Source of the DNA: Pisaster brevispinus
Lineage: Eukaryota > Echinodermata > Asteroidea > Forcipulatida > Asteriidae
Length of the DNA stretch: 64,000 nucleotides
NCBI GenBank assembly: GCA_023634235.1
Contig: JAMKCF010000002.1
Location: forward strand, 1,079,001 to 1,143,000
Direction: 5' to 3'
Shown: in pieces, positions 24,148 to 34,520 of the stretch
How positions within the stretch are numbered: the stretch's first letter is position 1
Layout of the letters: each line of letters opens with the position of its first letter
Notes under the pieces: generated by a model
What the model was told of the DNA's origin: nothing
Databases searched by the model: none
The model's input: only the letters and a program-made list of their open reading frames with translations
Program-made: the position numbers and the translations under genes

Positions 24148-24543
24148 CACTCAGACTTGACCCGGACTCCGGCTCCCATGGGGCCTAACCCAATGTCTGG
24201 GTCTGAATGACACAGACTCTGTCTCAAAATGATCCAAAACTTTGTCAAAATGACGCAGAATCTGAGACAAAATCCAATGTTGCTAACCAGGTTCCGGGTC
24301 AGGCTGACCCATTACCGGTGTGGCAGAAGATTATGTCACCCCAGAGATGCTCCCCGTACGGCGAACTGTGTACGAATTGCTTCTGATAACGCCCTCTCTT
24401 GACTCATCCTCCTCCAGCCCATGTTAATTCCCCATGTAGTGGGACAAAATATCCGGGGACCGATTTCCCTACACCGGGTCAAGCCCCATGAAAACCAGAA
24501 TCAGGGTAAATTCTGACCAACCCAAAGACAAGTTTAGACTCAC
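24148..24543. mobile_element. GGGTCA/TGACCC foldback element, copy 2, split by about 150 bp
   Basis: Starts CACTCAGACTTGACCCGGAC and runs through AACCAGGTTCCGGGTCAGGC to TGACCCATTACCGG (24313). The element then breaks off and resumes near 24473 with CACCGGGTCAAGCCCCATG, AATCAGGGTAAATTCTGACC and GTTTAGACTCACAC. The insert at 24315-24470 matches nothing else in the window. Non-coding. Confidence 0.65.
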
Positions 24544-25497
24544 ACAAAAGAATATTTTTGAAAAGCAGAAGGAGAAACCCTTTAATGTACCCCCTCTTGA
24601 AATTGAGAGTCCCCAGCACATCATTCTGAAGGTTCGTTTTACATTAAGATTCTCCGGCTGATCATGTTGGTCGAGCATGATTGCTAAAATATCTACCCCC
24701 ACAGGGGTCTTGCTATCCGATTCGCCACAATTCAATAACTACATATTATGGGGGTTGCATCAGCAAACTGAACTCATATAGCTTTTAAAGATGTACCCTC
24801 TGAATCGTGAGTGATACAGAATCACCAGGCATCATGCGAAACGATAGGGGTTTGTGTGGCCTTCTTTATCTTCAAGCAAAAATGTCCCCTCTGATTTGTT
24901 TCAACTGATGCCTAGCGGACGACTAATTATGTACGATGGAGCTTTGGGTACAAACGGATAATCAGTATTGCGTTTCGTGTTCCACTCCTTCGCATTATTC
25001 ACTTATTTATGTGTTCTGTTTCGTTCCCTGCCCCAGAGAGTCGCAATGTAACCGTCAAAACAAGAGTCTCGCCCCATTATACGACCGTCTTGTATTTCGA
25101 CACCGGGAGCTGTGACGGGAACGCCAATCGCGTTTCCGATCGACGAGTTCAGATAAAACTGGACTGAATCATAATGTCTGACATGACCTACATACCGAGA
25201 CCACGATTGATGCCTGCCACTATTTGATTCCCGGCACATGGTAAAATAATGTGCAACCGCAGATAAACGAACAAGGGGAATATTTTAAGTGTGGTACCTC
25301 TAACATTTCTAAAACACCAAGCTTTACTAATGACCATAATATAAGAGTATTTTGTTCAGTTTCTCAGTCACGTAAGAAATGAATAAACTTCCCTTTTCAA
25401 CTGACAACAAAAAAGTAAGATAAAATAAAACATATGTAGACCCTTTGTTATACCGGAAACCTTGTGCATGGCCAATGTTAAATCATTTCTCACTCGT
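24544..25497. other. Non-coding sequence, nothing recognised
   Basis: No repeat or gene signal supported. Confidence 0.4.
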
Positions 25498-25592
25498 CCA
25501 AAGGGGGCGCTGTTTAACGGCATCGGCGATGATATTTTGAAGTTTGTAATGCAAAGTAATTGTTGTTCATGGTTGATCAATAGAGGGCGCCA
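25498..25592. promoter_or_regulatory. Two CTCF-core-like GGGCGC motifs
   Basis: AAAGGGGGCGCTGT at 25499-25512 and ATAGAGGGCGCCA at 25580-25592 resemble the AGRGGGCGCT core of the conserved bilaterian CTCF motif. A third lies at 26315-26334. These are sequence matches only. The same core could belong to a repeat, since GCGCCCTCT-like words recur in this window. Confidence 0.25.
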
Positions 25593-26050
25593 AACTGAGG
25601 GACTATATAATTTCCCGCGTTACACAGTTAAAGAGCAGTGGTTGTCGTTTCTTTATCGAGTACTGCATAGTAACGCAAGGGGGCAAGAAGGAGATGGGCA
25701 GATACATTACGCAATAAAGAATGTAGGCACAACCTTTACGAGATACTGTTACGCCAAAAGTAGCATAGTTGTTTAGGCCAACACTCCTGCTATGTGAAGT
25801 AAGTAATCGGAAGACTATTGTTTAAAAAAACGGTGGAACCGTCCTTACCAGCTCATGCTTTGGGGAAGTAAGACTGAGCACTCTGAAATGTTCAGTTTAC
25901 AGTGCTTCTTGTTAGTTGTTACAAATACATTTTTTGACACTTTCAGCAAAAACATGTGTGCTCTTTGATGTCAATTTTTTGGGGGGTGTTGCTGTTTTAG
26001 TTTTTGCAACTGCTGCTTCTTAACTGAGTCTTGTGGTTTAATGCAAGTTA
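25593..26050. other. Non-coding sequence, nothing recognised
   Basis: No repeat or gene signal supported. Confidence 0.4.
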
Positions 26051-26054
26051 AAGA

Positions 26055-26280
26055 TCCACAGCTTCTGAAACATCCTAGTAAAATATGCCAAAACTCCTAA
26101 GATAAACATAATTCCTGAAACATCCACAAACGAATCGACGCTGAACATCCACAACCCCTGAAATATCCACAACTCTGAGAGACCAACGCCTAAGGACATC
26201 CACAACTCCTGAAACATCCACAACCATCGATCCTGAAATTATACAACTCCTGACATATCTACCAACTCCTGACATAACAT
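26055..26280 (+). repeat. Degenerate CCACAACTCCTGAAACAT minisatellite
   Basis: Units of about 19-24 bases (ACATCCACAACTCCTGAA variants) repeat about ten times. The clearest are at 26130-26225. The Trp/Val-rich minus-strand frames are artefacts of the array. Confidence 0.75.
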
Positions 26281-26334
26281 TGACAATCCCTCTCTCAGAG
26301 CGCCAAGAAAAAACACAGCGCCCTCTACCAGCAC

Positions 26335-26939
26335 ATGTACACAATTTCTGCTTAGTGAATCGCTAGCCGCCTTTATGGTTAATGCTCACAGTATACAAAG
26401 CTACGGGATTGGTTAATAATTTCATGAAAAAAAAATGACGAATAATTTTTGAAATCTGAAATCTTACTGATTGCAGCAATCGAAATGAGATAACGTTAAC
26501 GTCCCTAACAAAACATCAATCGCTTTTTGATGTGTTTACTAAAACTCGCATGATATGATGACGCTTTCACAGAATGGTTGAACTGTGTGAAATCTAGAAG
26601 ATTTGAATTAATTTCAATATTCTCTTACTCACGCCTGGAATATTATATCTTCCTTTTTTTAAGCCGTCATGACATGTGGCAAGATGACAAGCGTAAGAAG
26701 CTCTGAAAGTTAAATCTCACCTTTTGAGATCTCGAGATAACTATTTCCATGCTGACAACTTCCTATACAGACAAACACGTTATTTTTCAAATGACTATCT
26801 GGGAATGTTGACGATTTAAACAAGCAAAGCAAAAAAGCCACACAAAAGAAAAAAAGGAAGAACAAAAGGAAGAAAGAAAAAAGCTACACAGGTAGCAACA
26901 GCAGCAACAATAATTATATAATGATGTGTCCCTCAACCC
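26335..26939. other. Non-coding sequence, nothing recognised
   Basis: Purine-rich AAGAAAAAAAGGAAG stretch near 26840-26885. No gene signal. Confidence 0.4.
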
Positions 26940-27490
26940 GATATACATGTAGATATCTCGAGATGACCAACGTACTATCAACGATATGTCGATTATTTGG
27001 TATTTATTATCTTCAGGATGTTGACATCCCATTGTGGGATGTCGACATACCCTAAACAAACTAAAAAAGAAGAAGAAGAAGGGAAAAAACCCGGTCATGC
27101 TTGGAACTTTCAAGATATCGTCATTCGGAGATAAGTGGTCTGATTAAGTCAACATCCTATAGTGGAATGTCGACAAACTGGAAAAAACGATATTTCTGTT
27201 ACGCTTGAAGCTTTCAAGATGACGTCATCCTGAAATAAATGTTCTGAGGAAATCGACATGTGGTTGAAGGATACTGACATCCTTAAGTGGGATTTCGACA
27301 TACTTGAGAAAAAGGGAAATATTTTCCGTCACGCTTGTACCTTTCAAGATGTCGTCATTCGAAAAAAGTTGATGTCATGTCGAACTTTTTCCCAAGATGA
27401 CGTCATCATTAGTTTTACTATCTCGGGTAGTTCACAACCTTTATTTTCTAAGATCTCGTCATCCCGATATAATGATCTCGGGCATTTTAA
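26940..27490 (+). repeat. About 105-130-bp satellite-like array with TCAAGATGACGTCATC core
   Basis: CTTTCAAGAT begins units at 27107, 27211 and 27341. Flanking degenerate units contain ATCTCGAGATGACC (26953), GTTGACATCCCATTGTGGGA (27020) and CAAGATGACGTCATC (27394). Each unit pairs a TCAAGATR-CGTCAT block with a GACATCC-ATAGTGGGATGTCGACAT-like block. Perfect TGACGTCA palindromes lie at 27220 and 27398. Confidence 0.75.
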
Positions 27491-27849
27491 CAAGTTGGAT
27501 GGCATTTCCAGAGCTCCGTACTTTTTCATAGCCGTAACTCTCGACCGACTGCTGAGAGTCAAATTTCATATTCAAGTCTCTCTGTAGTTTGTGGATATTG
27601 ATCGACCAACACTTAGCACACGCTAAGGTATTATGTGTTGTTTGTAGAAAGGCTTGGTCAAAACAAACCTCGCGGAAAATGCCAGGAATCGAGAAATTGG
27701 ATAGGGCTTGACTTCTTATGATGTTGCGCTGAAGAGAAACAAACATGTTTCGGTTTGTTTTCTTTTCGTCTGCTTTTAAGCCAACAACGCGGTAATGTTT
27801 CAGGATTTGTCTGAAGTAAATGTTTGCAGATTGTCTTCAAAACTGATTA
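27491..27849. other. Non-coding sequence, nothing recognised
   Basis: Overlapping minus-strand open frames (27459-27746 and 27658-27840) resemble no family. Confidence 0.35.
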
Positions 27850-28170
27850 CTATCTCCCGGGATTGCTTTCATAGGCAATCTTAACGGTGGTGGAAGTTGA
27901 TGCAACAGCAGTCTCCCCACAGTCACTTAAAATTCTCTCAAGTTTTGTTATGGATTTAGGGGAAATCTTTAAGTTCCGGTTTATCAAGTTGACAGTTTGT
28001 AACTTTCGCTGGCTTCCTTTGCAAACAGCGAACCTCTTGACCAGACTATCAATATTCTCTGCCAATATTGATACAATTTGTGCTCTATATAATGAGTGTT
28101 TGCCGCCCTCTTTGACTAGTTGGTGAGCAAACGAAACTGCACTTACCATGTAGTCAAGAGGGAAAGCCTA
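27850..28170 (-). pseudogene. Protein-like open stretch, possible exon or retroelement remnant
   Basis: An open minus-strand stretch of about 105 codons runs from a TAG just above 28170 to a TAG at 27850. It contains a regular, helical-looking segment, HSLYRAQIVSILAENIDSLV, followed by KRFAVCKGSQRKLQTVNL and SITKLERILSD. The residue pattern looks more protein-like than the many chance frames nearby. A pyrimidine-rich stretch ending TAAGTGCAG (about 28133) could act as a splice acceptor. I do not recognise the family and no partner exon is visible. It could be a host exon, a transposon-derived remnant or chance. Confidence 0.3.
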
Positions 28171-28399
28171 TTTATTCCATCATGGTGGCCACAGCACCTT
28201 ACAATTCGTCATAAATGGCGTAAAAGAGGAGGGCACGGGGTGATGTGCACCATTTGAGATAACAAATTACAAGAGTGAAATGTTACACTTTATATATCAA
28301 AGTTTTAAAGTGATAATGTCAATGTTTTGCTCTACCTTTTATCCATTTACAGGCAGACATTGTATTTATGTTACATTCACGCCAGATTAACTTATAAAA

Positions 28400-28575
28400 C
28401 TAAATGGATTAACAAAAGCGCTGAAAAGGGTTTAGATTAAGAGAAATGAAAACGAGAGCTATAGCTTTAATTTTCCAGAAGGGCCACCTAGGGAGGGAAA
28501 ATGGTGCTCCCCCTTCAAGTTCCCACCCCCCTTAAAATGTTACCCTCTAGTTTCGGCGTTGTTCCTCCTCTTCAC
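28400..28575 (+). repeat. Interspersed repeat family G, copy 1
   Basis: Shares GCGCTGAAAAGGG, then AAAATGGTG-CCC, then CCCACCCCCCTTAA, then TTACCCTC-AGTT and GGCGTTG with 47630-47780. The spacing between blocks differs slightly. Confidence 0.5.
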
Positions 28576-29647
28576 CCGGAGGGTGGTCTTCTCCACGTTT
28601 TACAGCCACGTTAATATCATATTCTCATTCGTTTAAATATTATGATTAAACTGTGCTCCAACATTTGCGGGTATAATTGCCTTACAATATTTTGACAGAT
28701 AACTTAAGTAAACAATAATGAACTGTACTATAATGATCGCGAATAAGCACGTAGTTGTACAAATCCACTGAACAAAGTACACAAGAAAATTAAAAATGGC
28801 ATTGACATCTTGATCTGATTCCCTGACTTAACTACAGGTTTTATGACATGAAACAACGAGCAGACTTCATTGCTGCGTAGATTTGTTTTAAGAACTTGTC
28901 TAGCTATACTACTGCCGCGGAGCTGAACAAATCTACTATGAAAAGTAGTATGTACACATGATGTAACCGCAAACTGAATATACATTGATACCCCACCATG
29001 CAAGGCTTCAAAACCCATAATGAAAATTATATTTTTAAAATAACAACACGGATCCACAGATATGGCGTGGATGATTCTGGGAAATTACCAGCATATCAAC
29101 TTATAAACTAGTTATTTAATTTACCGAAACATCTAAACTGAAGGAGCCCAAGGCGGTTTTTTGATTTAAAACTTCTCCTAAATGCCATCGTCGGATAATC
29201 CAGTATCAGCATCTGTGCTCGACTCGCCATCGCTTTCGATCCAATCCAATTTCGATCTGGTTTTATGTCCCCGGGCCTTACAAGTCTAGCCGCGGACGGT
29301 TCGAGTTGGAAACTAGGCTATTTTAAACGTAAACAACTTGCACAAGTTAACTGCCCTAAAACGACCGAATCGTTTACTGTATACATTATTCAAGCGGTGT
29401 ACAAACAAAACCCAACGCCGTCATCTGATAACTTTCGTTTTTCAATTTCTTTTTAAGCTACCTCCTTCCGTAATTCGGGCCGTCAGAATTTCCAATTATA
29501 CATCTTTGGGAATGTTGCGGCTGATTATTAGAGTGGTCCAATGTGAGGTATGTTTCAAAATCAGACGCGCGTACATCACACCAACTTCAAAATATATCTA
29601 AACATCTAGATAATCCAACCACTGTTGTTGTAATGGCGCTTAACAAC
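28576..29647. other. Non-coding sequence, nothing recognised
   Basis: The 109-codon minus-strand frame at 28728-29057 shows no recognisable domain. CpG content rises slightly at 29200-29310. Confidence 0.4.
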
Positions 29648-30034
29648 TTAAAGGCTGGGTATACTTTTGGTAATTGTCAAAGACCAGTATCCTCACTCAG
29701 TGTATGCCAACATATGCTTAAACTAACAAACCTGTGAAAATTTGGGCTCAATTGGTCATCGAAGTTGCAGGAAAATAATGAAAGAGAAAACAAACACCCT
29801 TGTTGCATAGAATTGTGTGTTTTCAGATCGCTGGGAAAGGCTTCATGCCTGAAACCTTTCTCAGGTTCAAATGTTTGGGTGAAAAACTACTTCTTACTCT
29901 AAAACTACTTTACTTCGAAGGGTGTCGTTCGACAATGTTATATAATATCTAAAGCTCACCAGTGCCCTTTATCAAGTAAGTTTTTATGGTCATTAATTTG
30001 TGAAGCAATTACCAAAAGTACACCCTGCCTTTAA
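29648..30034 (+). mobile_element. Family C foldback transposon (MITE-like), full copy
   Basis: The 387-bp element is bounded by TTAAAGGCTGGGTATACTTT and its inverted counterpart AAAGTACACCCTGCCTTTAA. The terminal inverted repeat extends through TTGGTAATT. Termini at TTAA suggest a TTAA-targeting transposase (piggyBac-like), by inference. Inside are GGGCTCAATTGGTCATCGAA and GGCTTCATGCCTGAAACC, also found in the copy at 35472-35824. No coding capacity. Confidence 0.85.
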
Positions 30035-30720
30035 GTTTAAGTGACTATAATAATACACATTGAAACGAACACAAATTGAACAGAATATTTGGAAGAGTTT
30101 AGGCATTGAAGTTCATATCGTTATTTTGCCTTAACAAATTCAGATATGTTAAATTTCTGACCTTTGAACTGTCTTTGGCTCTCATTTGAATCTCTGTCCG
30201 GGAGAAGGATGGGGAAGTGCTCAGAATATGTGCGCATCCTTGTTATGCAGATCTCTTTAAGCAGAACATCCTACAGGAGGTCAAAGGGCAAAAACAATGA
30301 AAGGAATGCATAAACACCTTTAAGTTTAGTTAATCGGTTAAGAGCAGACATGATAATATTGTTCATTGGAAAAAATAGGACATATTTATTGAGTGCAAGG
30401 GCTGATCTAAATGAACATGATGTATGCCTAATTGTCAACCTATCAATCACATTTTTCTCGAATTGGGCAAAATTAGACTAAAGTAGGAAAAATATCATTT
30501 GTTATTTTACTATAATTTTGTTTTTTGAACTTGTTGGGAATTTTCATTCATACATTTTTTGTACAATCTAAGCGGAAAGTTTGCAAAGATATGAAGATAA
30601 TTATGAAAGTAGAATATAAAGACAGGATTTAGTTTCGACAAAATTGTATTTTGTTTCAAATATCAAGTTGCAGAGACAATATGTAACCCAGCATTAGGTC
30701 TTTGGGTTCACACAGCCTAA
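30035..30720. other. Non-coding sequence, nothing recognised
   Basis: CCTACAGGAGGTCAAAGGGC (30270) resembles CCTGCAGGGGGTGAAAGGGC (33085), hinting at another low-copy repeat. No gene signal. Confidence 0.35.
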
Positions 30721-30721
30721 A

Positions 30722-30938
30722 ACTTTCAGGGGGGCAATACGACCAAAATCTGGGTCAGGGTAACCAGGAATCTGTGTCAAAATGACCCCCCAAAATATAG
30801 GTCAAACTGACAAAGAACCGGGGTTAAAGTTATTTTTTGTTAACCAGTTTCCGGGTCAGGCTGACCCATAAATGGGTCAGGCAGCCTGGTACCTAGAATC
30901 CGGGTCAATTCTGACCCGGGAGTTTTTTAGAGTGACAC
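30722..30938. mobile_element. GGGTCA/TGACCC foldback element, copy 3 (best preserved right end)
   Basis: The right end reads CTGACCCGGGAGTTTTTTAG then AGTGACAC. Inverted, this matches the left end of the copy at 54773 (CACTCTTAAAAA). Internally GGGTCAGGCTGACCC at 30853-30867 is a perfect palindrome with a 3-base spacer, followed by ATAAATGGGTCAGG. Other copies lie at 17490, 24148, 49824 and 54773, with a fragment at 46118. Non-coding and short, hence non-autonomous. Confidence 0.8.
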
Positions 30939-31479
30939 AATCGCGGCACCAGTCTCTCGTGCACGAGTGCACTTAGATCTGTAATGCATGAATGTAATAC
31001 TCGCTCAATACTCATTTGCGAGCTGATTCGCGTATATCAAATACCAAAAAGTAAACCCACATTGCATTTTAATCAGAGTAAGATGTATTCAGATTGTCTT
31101 CAGATCCCCCCTCCCGGAAAACAAGATTTGAAATTCCGCATCACTCACGCATCAAAACCACTTAGTGTAATTGTTCTTTCCTTGGGGACTATATGAAAAC
31201 AGTCGTTGACCTAAAAGCACGGTGTAATGCCATTATGTGTTACATTATACTCAAGGGCTTTTAGAAAATCCAAGCGCACATATTTAAACAACGGCTTTTT
31301 GCAGTTTGGACTGAAAATGTAAGAAAATTGTACTTGGTAATGGGAAGATTTCTTATGGCCGATTAAACTACCAAGAGGTGACGTATATCAATGGACCAAC
31401 GTTAGGGTGTGAAAGCGATAGACATCGGGTGGCATTTTTTTGCTCATTTCGCCAAAAGGCGACTTTTGGAGGTTCAAAT
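30939..31479. other. Non-coding sequence, nothing recognised
   Basis: No repeat or gene signal supported. Confidence 0.4.
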
Positions 31480-31708
31480 GTCCGTGTCTGTTTGTGAATG
31501 CTGCAGCCAAAGATGCGTTTGGTACCTGCTGTCACCTCTCTAAACGGGGATGGTATTGACGGTCTTCATGCTTTTTTGTCTTTTCTTTCTTCTACTTCTT
31601 CTTCTTTTTCTTTCTTGTTGCTGTTTACTGTACTGTTACCGACCATTTTGCCTATCAAATCAGCATTAAGTTGACAAAAACCAACCATCTACAACCTTAC
31701 TTTTAACC
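31480..31708 (-). mobile_element. Family B element, truncated copy
   Basis: GCTGCAGCCAAAGATGCGTT then GGTACCTGCTGTCACCTC match the complement of the central block of 52501-52943. The right end CCTTACTTTTAA corresponds to the inverted TTAAAGGTAGGG terminus. The half left of 31480 is missing. A TTCTTCTTTTTC patch interrupts it. Confidence 0.7.
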
Positions 31709-32340
31709 TAGAAGTCGCTAAACAACAAACACCGGGATTCAGTTTAAAGCAGACAACAGAAACCGCTCAGTAGCGGGAACAATAAAGATAAAATCAACTG
31801 ACGTCATCACACTTAAGCATCCATGGCAACATACAGAAATGAATTATCCACGTCATTTTCTACGCCAAATAATGGCTTTTTTTATTCCCCCGCTTATTTC
31901 CTGCCGAGTCGGCATTGGGGCATTGGATTAAATTTTAATCTACAAAATTTAGTGTAAACCCCTTCATTTTAAATACGACCTCGCAATGTCAAATGGTTTG
32001 ATTTGGGTGAGTTAGATGGGTTTTTTTTGTTGAATGCACACGCCTGGCGCTCGTGCATACATTAACTACATAGATGCTACGTGCTTGTACATCGTCAACC
32101 ATTCCATACTTATTGAAATTCATTACATCTTTACTTCTCCCGGGTGTAGTGCACTGACCTGTTTTTGTTTTTCCCACCCCTTATTTTTTTAAACTCTTAT
32201 ATTTCACAGGTACAAGGTTTGTATGACAATTAACAGCGGACACTTTGTTTTGATTCTGTTTGTTTTTGGGTTGCCTCTCTTAGACGAATACTTCACATCT
32301 GGTATAATCTGTTTATTGCTTACAAAAAGACTGGGATCCA
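31709..32340. other. Non-coding sequence with one CRE palindrome
   Basis: TGACGTCA at 31799-31806, about 90 bases right of the family B end. No gene signal. Confidence 0.4.
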
Positions 32341-32475
32341 TGTCTTAGGAGGTACGTTGAAATGACAGCAATTCCAACTTTTGGTAACCTCTGGAATTAT
32401 AGAATCCATGGAGCTTTTGGGAACAGAATCCTCACTGCTAGAGAGGTAGATCAAGGAGCATGAGTTTATTTGGAG
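32341..32475 (+). repeat. Interspersed repeat family H, copy 2
   Basis: Matches 11272-11420 (see blocks there). A following stretch, 32600-32720, contains GTCATGGCCACTGTTGCCCT and AAGTTTCCAATAGACATTAA, which may belong to the same longer element, but no second copy in this window confirms it. Confidence 0.55.
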
Positions 32476-32794
32476 AAAATGCAAAATTGTTTTGTTACCA
32501 AAAGGCAGACTTTAAAATGTCTGAATTAAGATCCAACACTGAAATTTTTCCTCCCCGATTAAAGTGATATCCAATTGGATTTTCATGCAAAAAATAAATA
32601 AATAAATGAATAACACGGAGGCCACGGATGTCATGGCCACTGTTGCCCTGGGCATGGCCTTGATGCCCCTTCCAAAGTTTCCAATAGACATTAAGCTTTT
32701 CCAATGTACAATGCAAACACTGGGGGTTAAACTGGTTCTCTTGGTATATATACATGAAAAAACACAGCCACTGTGTTAATTTCACCAATATACA

Positions 32795-32882
32795 GTAATG
32801 GGGATAACTAACACCATGTGAGTGTTGTTACATAGATACCAGAAAGAATCAACTCAACACCCCATTTTTTTGCAGTGTTAGT
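32795..32882 (+). mobile_element. Family D (TAACACC/GTGTTA) foldback fragment
   Basis: Shares ATAACTAACACCATGTGAGT, GTTGTTACATAGATACCA and the terminus TTTTTGCAGTG with the fuller copies at 42955-43165 and 51903-52079. Confidence 0.6.
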
Positions 32883-33382
32883 GCCCTTTGCAAAATGAAT
32901 AAGGCCTTGCCCTCTCAAAGATGAAACTCCAAGCATGAATTCTCACCTTTGAACTTTATTTGGCCCAGCAGCTGAGCCAATTTGCATGTGATTGCAGTGG
33001 CTTGGTGGCTCTACGTCCATCATGGTGGACAAGGAGAATGGTGACAGTGAGTCCCTGGCCTGAAGATAAAGAAGGAATTGTCTCCTGCAGGGGGTGAAAG
33101 GGCAAAAATATCAAGAATTGAACTGGAACATGCAAACACATTTTAAGTTACATATAGAGGGAAGGGGGAAAACTAGATTGCATAGTCCAAGTTAAGACAG
33201 TTGGGGTTTGCCCTTAACTGTTTCAGCGACCAGCCAGGGGGACCAGTTAGTTTGTCATTCCACAACTCTATCAGATTTTTCACTCGTACATATTTTCAAA
33301 TGATGATGCTTGTCAACACTGAACTAGCCACCCGGGCTATCGGAGAGAGTTTTGACTGGTCCTCGGGTAATGTAACTGTCTG
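32883..33382. other. Non-coding sequence, nothing recognised
   Basis: No gene signal. One block resembles 30270 (see there). Confidence 0.35.
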
Positions 33383-33713
33383 TGGTCAACTAAGTCCCAG
33401 GTCAAATCGGTTTTAGGTCAACTTGGTCCGAGATCAATCCCAGGTCAACTCTGTTCCAGGTCAAGTCTGTTCCAGGTCAACTCGGTCCCACGTCCCCTAG
33501 ATCGCAGGTCAACATGGTCCGAGATCAACTCAGTTCGAGATCAACATGAATGGAGATCAACTTAATCTCAGGTCAACTCGGTCCCATGTCAACTCTGTCC
33601 CATGCCAACTCGGTCCCATGTCAACTTGGTCCCAGGTCAGCTAAGTCCTAGGTCATCTTGGTCCCAGGTCAACTTGGTCCCAGGTCAACTTGGTCCCAGG
33701 TTAACTCAGTCTA
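33383..33713 (+). repeat. 16-bp tandem array of AGGTCAACTTGGTCCC
   Basis: About twenty units at a 16-bp period. The most regular part is 33640-33705, with three near-identical GGTCAACTTGGTCCCA units. At least eleven units carry an exact AGGTCA, the core nuclear-receptor half-site, all in the same orientation. The left third is more degenerate (GAGATCAAC variants). No coding capacity. Confidence 0.9.
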
Positions 33714-34324
33714 AGTCAATGAGCCATTTCAATTTATACTTTGAATAGTGCAATACAACAATGACTTCTTGTCAGGTAACAAGTGAATACTTAGGATTCC
33801 CCAAACTAAAGACAATGTTGTTATTTTACATGGTTCTGGGCAAGCTTTTGTATGTTAACACCCTCCAGATGAACCCCCTTTCTCTCCACCAACCAAGCCA
33901 AGGCCAACTACATTTCATTTTCAACATTTTGTTGGCACAAATGGAAGTGATGTCATGACTCATATCCCCCACCTACTTTTAAAACTGCTTCCATTGTGCG
34001 TCTGCTACTTATACTACTAAGGCCAAAATTGGATTGGCCATCATTGGCATATGCCTACTTTAAACAAGTTATGCTATGCTATTTACTGCTAGTGCTACGT
34101 ATATGTTTTATTTGTTAACAGAATGTGGTTCTATTTGGACATACCGAGATTCACTTCAGAGGCATTGTTGTCACTGCCTACACGAAAACCACAGATTTCT
34201 CCACTCTCAGAATGCTCTTGAGCCATTATCACTGTTACTTTCACCTTTTCCATTGGCATTTCAAAGAGTTAACACACCGTTTTTGTCATGTAGCGATGAC
34301 AGTCATACCCATTGCAGCGTCTCA
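33714..34324. other. Non-coding sequence, nothing recognised
   Basis: Two overlapping frames of 84 codons (34076-34379) resemble no known protein. Confidence 0.4.
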
Positions 34325-34430
34325 CTGTAGGCCGCCATCTTTGTACGAACCTTCACACGTGACTGTGTCAGAGCAGTGAAAACAACGGCTGTTTCGGTTT
34401 GAATAGAACCGCGTTGTTAGGTGAGTATGA
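34325..34430 (+). promoter_or_regulatory. Candidate promoter and non-coding first exon
   Basis: GCCGCCATCTTT at 34331-34342 matches the inverted YY1 motif (AAGATGGCGGC) often found at animal transcription starts. CACGTGAC at 34356-34363 is a USF/MITF-type E-box. A strong splice donor, TTAG then GTGAGTATG, follows with the exon edge at 34420/34421. The downstream 34430-34520 is CpG-rich compared with its surroundings. This order suggests a TATA-less promoter with a short 5' UTR exon for a plus-strand gene whose coding exons lie outside or further right. No such coding exon is identified. Confidence 0.3.
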
Positions 34431-34520
34431 CGTAGATCCGATGGTTCGGCTTTAGGGCAAACTGAGGGGGCGCGCTGGAGCCGAAGATAATCCGCTCGTG
34501 CTCTCCGCACTGAGGTCCCA

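Noticed and set aside
33383..33713. CRISPR-like regular repeat
   Set aside because: There are no unique spacers; the 16-bp units abut directly as in a minisatellite, and the window is eukaryotic in character.
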